Shown piece after piece: positions 59,673 through 64,000 of a DNA stretch of 64,000 nucleotides. The stretch is taken from assembly GCF_000515415.1 (NCBI RefSeq), contig NZ_KI911783.1:5319831-5383830 (forward strand), in the 5' to 3' direction. The notes under the pieces are model-generated. The model was not told the DNA's origin, ran no database searches, and saw only the letters and a program-made list of their open reading frames with translations. The position numbers and the translations under genes were made by a program. This stretch comes from Bradyrhizobium sp. WSM1417. GTDB lineage: Bacteria > Pseudomonadota > Alphaproteobacteria > Rhizobiales > Xanthobacteraceae. Positions within the stretch are counted from its first letter, which is position 1, and every line of letters begins with the position of its first letter.

Positions 59673-61057
59673 TGGATACCCGTACGACCGAAACAGGAGC
59701 TGATGCCGGTCACGGCGTCAGCTTCAGTGAAGCCTTCCGCGTCTGGCTCCGCGTCGCCTGCCTGAGCTTCGGCGGGCCCGCGGGCCAGATCGCGGTGATG
59801 CACCGCATCCTGGTCGAGGAGAAGAACTGGATCTCTGAAGCCCGTTTCCTCCACGCGCTGAACTACTGCATGCTGCTGCCAGGGCCGGAGGCACAGCAGC
59901 TTGCGACCTATGTCGGCTGGCTGATGCACCGCACCGCCGGCGGGCTGATGGCGGGCGGTCTGTTCATCCTGCCCGGCATCATCGCCATCATGGGCCTGAG
60001 CTACGTCTACGCCGCCTATGGCAATGTCAGCTTCGTCGAGGCGCTGTTCTTCGGCTTGAAAGCCGCCGTGCTCGCCATCGTCGTCGAGGCCGTGGTGCGC
60101 GTCGGCAAGCGCGCGCTGAAGAACCGCATCATGATCGCGCTTGCCGCGATCGCCTTCGTCGCGATTTTCTTCTTCGCGATCCCCTTCCCAGTCATCATCA
60201 TCGCCGCCGGCATCATCGGATATATCGGCGCCAAGCAGGGGCGTCCGGAATTCGCGCCGGCCGGTCACGGTCCTGCCGGCAGCAGCGCCGTAATCGACAG
60301 CATGCTCGGCGACGCTGTACCCGAGCATGTACGCCCCAACACCGCGCGCGCGATCCGGGTCGGCGCGTTGTGGCTGGCGCTCTGGCTGGTGCCGGTGATC
60401 GCGCTGTTGCTCGCTGTTGGACAAGACAATGTCTTCAGCCACATTGCGCTGTTCTTCTCGAAGATGGCGCTGGTCACCTTCGGCGGCGCCTACGCCGTGC
60501 TGGCCTATGTCGCCCAGCAGGCGGTCGAGCACTATCACTGGCTCAAGCCGCACGAGATGCTCGACGGTCTCGGCATGGCCGAGACCACGCCGGGTCCTTT
60601 GATCATGGTGCTTCAGTTCGTGGGTTTCATGGCCGCCTACCGCGACGCCAGCGGGCTGTCGCCGATGCTCGCGGCCACGCTCGGCGGGCTGCTCGCGACC
60701 TGGGTCACTTTCACGCCCTGCTTCCTCTGGATTTTCGTCGGTGCCCCCTATGTCGAACGACTGCGCGGCAACAAGGGTCTCGGCGGTGCGCTCAGTGCGA
60801 TCACGGCTGCCGTCGTCGGCGTGATCCTCAACCTCTCGATCTGGTTCGCGCTGCACACGCTGTTCCGCGACACCGTGCCGGTGCACGCGTTTCCGTTGGA
60901 CTTCGACATGCCGGTGCTGACGAGTGTCGACCTCCCCGCGCTCGTGCTGTCCATCGCGGCCGCGACCGCGATCTTCCGTTTCAAGCTGGGTATGCTCACG
61001 GTGCTGGCCGGCAGTTGCGCTGCGGGCGTGGCGCTGCGGCTGGCGGGGGTGATCTAG
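59672..61057 (+). CDS. chrA: chromate transporter (long-chain CHR family)
   Basis: A 461-residue membrane protein with two CHR repeats (N- and C-terminal halves) and about 12 helices, which exports chromate. CLSFGGPAGQIAVMHRIL with the CHR signature GGP-x-A-x-Q-IAVMHR is near residue 30, and a second FGGAYAVLAYVAQQAV lies in the other half. It is coupled to chrB. No terminator was seen after it. Confidence 0.93.
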   Translation: MDTRTTETGADAGHGVSFSEAFRVWLRVACLSFGGPAGQIAVMHRILVEEKNWISEARFLHALNYCMLLPGPEAQQLATYVGWLMHRTAGGLMAGGLFILPGIIAIMGLSYVYAAYGNVSFVEALFFGLKAAVLAIVVEAVVRVGKRALKNRIMIALAAIAFVAIFFFAIPFPVIIIAAGIIGYIGAKQGRPEFAPAGHGPAGSSAVIDSMLGDAVPEHVRPNTARAIRVGALWLALWLVPVIALLLAVGQDNVFSHIALFFSKMALVTFGGAYAVLAYVAQQAVEHYHWLKPHEMLDGLGMAETTPGPLIMVLQFVGFMAAYRDASGLSPMLAATLGGLLATWVTFTPCFLWIFVGAPYVERLRGNKGLGGALSAITAAVVGVILNLSIWFALHTLFRDTVPVHAFPLDFDMPVLTSVDLPALVLSIAAATAIFRFKLGMLTVLAGSCAAGVALRLAGVI

Positions 61058-61266
61058 GAAGTGGTCTCCCTGGCAGACTGATGACAGAAGCGTAGCAGGG
61101 TCGGCAGTAACCGCGCGCAGAAGATTGAAATTGTCCAGAAGCCTCGGCATGGATTCGCGGGAAAGAGCGAGCTTGGCCGTATTGATCGCCGGTTCCTTTC
61201 TCGCGTTAGGAATTCTTTTGCAATTACGGGCAATATTCCCCCACGCAATTAGAGGTAGGTGGCGGG

Positions 61267-62211
61267 ATGCGCGATCGGTTGATCGAAGATGACAGACTGC
61301 TGTCCGCCGTCACGAGCCAAACCACCTTGGCGACCGCGCTCCTTGCGGCGCTCGCGATGAACCTTGTGGGCCTGAGTTGCAGCTTTGAGCTATCGGCCGA
61401 TACGGCCGTGCTACTGACCTCGTACGTGTTTCTCACTGTCTATGTCAGCTTTGTTCGACCCAACGCGGAACTCGCGGGCGTTCTCATCTGCTTTGGTCAG
61501 CTCGTTGTCGTCATTCTCATGGGAATTTTATTGACCTACGCCGCATCCGCATTGCCACTGCCTTATCGCGATGCAGAACTACACGCCATAGATCGCTGGT
61601 TCGGATTCGATCGAGCCAATTATCTCGCCTTTTTGAGCAGGCACGATGCGCTCCGCGACGTCCTGTCCTTCGCCTACAACTCCATGATGAAGCAAAACAT
61701 CCTGGTGTTGGTCGCCGCCATTCTGACCTGGCGGCTTGATAGATTGCGGTTATACATCATTGCATTTGCAGTTGCCGTAACGGCGACCGCAATCATCGGA
61801 GGCTGCATTCCGGCCGCGAACGCAATGATCTATTTGGATGGGGTTTCCAAGGAATTCTCGACCTTGCCGGAGGGCGGGCACAGCTATTTCCCGGTTCTCG
61901 ACGGGCTTCGGAATGGAACGCTGCGGATTATCGACTTTCGGTCCGTGGAGGGGTTGATCTCCTTCCCCAGCTTCCACACGGCGAACGCTATTTTATTTGT
62001 TTGGGCTCTTTGGCCGATCCGCATCTTGCGCTTGGTGCTCGTGCCTCTGAATCTTCTTCTCATCGCGGGCACGCCCCTCTGCGGCGCACATTATGCCGTA
62101 GACATCGTTGGCGGCCTTGCTGTGGCATGCGGAGCAGTCGCTGCAACGAACTGGCTCATCCATGCCCGTCGGATCGAACATCAAGAACGGCTCCTTCTCG
62201 CGCAAGGCTGA
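61267..62211 (+). CDS. PAP2-family membrane phosphatase
   Basis: A 314-residue six-helix phosphatidic-acid phosphatase-like protein. The PAP2 motifs SFPSFHTAN (with catalytic His) and CGAHYAVDIVGG are both present; the first KxxxxxxRP motif is not obvious, as in the inositol-phosphorylceramide-synthase-like branch. AGGTGG precedes the ATG. It may dephosphorylate lipid phosphates or undecaprenyl diphosphate. GC is a little lower than the neighbouring genes. Confidence 0.85.
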   Translation: MRDRLIEDDRLLSAVTSQTTLATALLAALAMNLVGLSCSFELSADTAVLLTSYVFLTVYVSFVRPNAELAGVLICFGQLVVVILMGILLTYAASALPLPYRDAELHAIDRWFGFDRANYLAFLSRHDALRDVLSFAYNSMMKQNILVLVAAILTWRLDRLRLYIIAFAVAVTATAIIGGCIPAANAMIYLDGVSKEFSTLPEGGHSYFPVLDGLRNGTLRIIDFRSVEGLISFPSFHTANAILFVWALWPIRILRLVLVPLNLLLIAGTPLCGAHYAVDIVGGLAVACGAVAATNWLIHARRIEHQERLLLAQG

Positions 62212-63034
62212 TGCTCTAGCTTCGCATCCACGCCCCTGCCGGCCATTTGCCCCTGGAGGCAAAACACCTGCAGTCTCGACCGATCTGGCGCTGTCAAGCC
62301 CCGCACGCGCAAATATTCCACTTTACCGAAATTCGGATTTAGCGTAAAAGCGACACACCCTGGCCCGAGACAAGGGGCGGATCGCGATCGTCACGAACCG
62401 CGGGCTGGGCAGCGATGGACGCGACGGCGTCGGGCACAACAGGCATTGCAGGGCGGCTTCGGCTGTGAGCAATGGCTTTCGTGCCTACGACACGGCGCCG
62501 ACAGCGTTTTCGCATGGCTTCGGGTGCGAGCACACGCCAGCACCCGAAGTCCCAGCGAGGACGTGCGCGGACGAACAAGTCGTGTGGTCCTGACGCCCGG
62601 GGTCTGTGCGTCAAGTTCTGCGGTGATGTGGCGGCCCGACCGGGCGCGCGCATCAGTCATCTGCATGGCGACGGGGGCAATAGTGCATCGCTCCCCGAGG
62701 AGAGCACGAAGGACACGTTAAAACCATCGCGCAGGGAAGGCCGGGCGATCCGGCGAACCTGTGGTCCACCCCGTGTGCATTTCTATTGCCCACGGACCTG
62801 CGGGTGCCAGCCGGCGCCCGGCCTTCCCTGCGCCCTTGTCTCAACGAGGGCAATGCGACGAAGCAAGACTCGGGCGGAACGCGCCGCGAGATCGCGAACT
62901 CTCGTCCTCTGTTCGACACGTTTAACCGAGCGGTGGCTGGGCGAACCTCATCCTCGGTGTCGTCGCCCGGCTTGACCGGGCGACCCAGTACTCCGAGACG
63001 ATCGCAATTGAGAAGAGAAACCGCGGCGTACTGG
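62212..63034. repeat. gene-poor mosaic of dispersed repeats next to the IS30 element
   Basis: No gene is supported in about 820 bp. Parts resemble Bradyrhizobium repetitive DNA: a TGGCGGCCCGACCGGGCGCG segment near 62630, perfect 19-bp inverted arms GCGCAGGGAAGGCCGGGCG (62729-62747 and reverse complement 62815-62833), and a third copy of the CGTCGCCCGGCTTGACCGGG palindrome (62960 onward) cut short by the IS30 element at about 63035. The family links are from memory; the arms are seen. Confidence 0.7.
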
Positions 63035-64000
63035 GCGGATTCAATGGGTCGTCGCAACACTTCAGCAAGGGAGGTTGCGATGAGGCACGGTGTTCGAGCG
63101 GGTCGAGCTCAAAAGGCCCTACGAGAGGGTTATAAGCCTTTCTGGTCTGCAATTGCCTCGGGGCGGTCAAGCGAGGATGCTGCGGTGGAGGCCGGGGTAT
63201 CTCCTGCGGTCGGAGTCCGCTGGTTCCGGAGGGCGGGCGGTATGCCGCCGACACATTTATCGCAATCGTCAAAACCTGCATCGGGGCGTTACCTCTCGTT
63301 CGCTGAGCGCGAGGAGATCGCCATTTTGCGCGCGCAGGGTCATGGGGTGCGAGCGATCGCTCGTCAACTCGATCGCCCTCCATGCACGATCTCTCGTGAG
63401 CTCCGGCGCAATGTGGCGCGGCGCCACGGCGCTCCAGAGTACCGAGCGACCACGGCACAATGGCACGCTGATCGGTCCGCCCGACGGTCCAAGCTGGCGA
63501 AGTTGGCAATCAATCCGGCCCTGAGGGATTATGTGCAGGGCAGGCTTGCCGGTATGATCGCCAAACCGGACGGAGAGCTCCTCGCCGGCCCGAACGTCGT
63601 GTGGAAGGGACGCCGGGCTGTGCATCGGCAACACCGCCGCTGGGCGAGGGCATGGAGCCCGGAACAGATTTCTCGGCGACTTCGGTTGGATTTTCCCCAG
63701 GATGAGACGATGCGCATCAGTCACGAAGCGATCTATCAGGCGCTTTATGTGCAGGGTCGAGGGGCTTTGCATCGCGAACTGACGGCCTGTTTGCGCACCG
63801 GGCGGGCCTTGCGGATGCCGAGAGTACGCGCCCGTAGGGGCAGAAGCTTCATTTCTTCTGAGGTCATGATCAGTCAACGTCCGGCGGAGGTCGCCGATCG
63901 AGCTGTGCCGGGCCACTGGGAAGGTGACCTCATTATCGGGCTTGGAAATTCTGCGATCGGCACCTTGGTGGAGCGCTCGACCCGCTTTACCATTCTGCTG
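63035..64000 (+). mobile_element. IS30-family insertion sequence, left part (runs off window)
   Basis: The left end is placed at about 63035, where a palindromic repeat that should continue TACTGGGTCG instead reads TACTGGGCGGATTCAATG. The transposase gene follows at 63080. The right end lies outside the window, so length and terminal repeats cannot be given. Confidence 0.85.
63080..64000 (+). CDS. IS30-family transposase, 5' part
   Basis: The first 307 residues, open to the window end. AGGGAGG lies five nt before the ATG. LSFAEREEIAILRAQGHGVR followed by AIARQLDRPPCTISRELRRN is the IS30 N-terminal helix-turn-helix; ISHEAIYQALYVQG is the characteristic mid-block; GHWEGDLIIG carries the first catalytic Asp. 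The remaining D and E lie beyond the window. It has an N-terminal extension (about 70 residues) before the helix-turn-helix, seen in some IS30 members. Confidence 0.93.
   Translation, partial: MRHGVRAGRAQKALREGYKPFWSAIASGRSSEDAAVEAGVSPAVGVRWFRRAGGMPPTHLSQSSKPASGRYLSFAEREEIAILRAQGHGVRAIARQLDRPPCTISRELRRNVARRHGAPEYRATTAQWHADRSARRSKLAKLAINPALRDYVQGRLAGMIAKPDGELLAGPNVVWKGRRAVHRQHRRWARAWSPEQISRRLRLDFPQDETMRISHEAIYQALYVQGRGALHRELTACLRTGRALRMPRVRARRGRSFISSEVMISQRPAEVADRAVPGHWEGDLIIGLGNSAIGTLVERSTRFTILL

Noticed and set aside
59606..61150. 514-codon open frame opposite chrA
   Set aside because: Antisense shadow with a repetitive charged product.
62339..62721. Short open frames on both strands in the repeat mosaic
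   Set aside because: They overlap each other in sequence resembling non-coding dispersed repeats.

Overview
The window looks like chromosomal DNA of a Bradyrhizobium-type alphaproteobacterium (Rhizobiales). This is inferred from high GC and codon use, a rhizobial porin with an N-terminal ADLPVKAKA-like segment, a GcrA-family regulator, an LdtR-type MarR regulator, a Mg-type HemB preceded by an Irr-like palindrome, an mntH gene with a TTGCAA operator, and several copies of the dispersed palindromic repeats typical of these genomes. No species can be named from sequence reading alone.

Layout. 1-0.9 kb: end of an O-acetylhomoserine sulfhydrylase gene. 1-2.8 kb: a small secreted protein, heme A synthase (ctaA) and a DUF2842 protein. 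2.8-12 kb: an exopolysaccharide locus with a NodB-like protein, a GNAT protein, a Wzz/Wzc-like chain-length protein, a glycosyltransferase, a polyprenyl-phosphate sugar transferase and an O-antigen-polymerase-like protein. 12-18 kb: a divergent MarR/FAD-monooxygenase pair, saccharopine-dehydrogenase-like and DUF169 genes, a YdcF-like protein and an acetamidase. 18-25.5 kb: a ribbon-helix-helix-like protein, a GcrA paralogue, a porin, a second MarR protein, a hydrolase-fold protein, an SDR and a DHDPS-family aldolase. 25.5-27.5 kb: a lower-GC patch holding one unrecognised gene and ending at tRNA-Pro(GGG).

27.5-32.7 kb carries a minus-strand housekeeping run (CBP3-like chaperone, YceD/DUF177, plsX, fabH, ihfA, a MerR protein) with bamE divergent. 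32.7-36.2 kb has a Bug-type solute-binding protein, a zinc-ribbon protein and a K+-independent H+-pyrophosphatase (hppA). 36.4-43 kb is a tightly packed minus-strand series glyA-nrdR-ribD-ribE-ribH-nusB-thiL-ykgJ: one-carbon supply, ribonucleotide-reductase control, riboflavin and thiamine cofactors and transcription antitermination. 43.2-51.7 kb holds two small conserved proteins, ldtR, a membrane protein, hemB, an RDD protein, the N-degron transferase bpt, mntH and an MFS exporter.

51.7-53 kb is a complete IS3-family element whose orfB is frameshifted. 53-57.6 kb has a class III cyclase, transporters and a periplasmic metallo-beta-lactamase-fold hydrolase. 57.7-61 kb is a metal-resistance locus: dmeF divergent from rhodanese-ChrB and chrA. 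A PAP2 phosphatase gene and a gene-poor mosaic of repeats follow. The window ends inside an IS30-family transposase gene.

No complete undescribed multigene system is evident. The best candidates for new biology are: the orphan low-GC gene with an R-x4-H motif beside tRNA-Pro; an exopolysaccharide locus in which both the NodB-like protein and the Wzc-like P-loop have lost key residues; candidate Irr and Mur operators at hemB and mntH, the latter with a nearly leaderless start; and two insertion sequences that each sit inside a dispersed palindromic repeat. Start codons were moved from the longest open frame wherever a Shine-Dalgarno sequence supported it.
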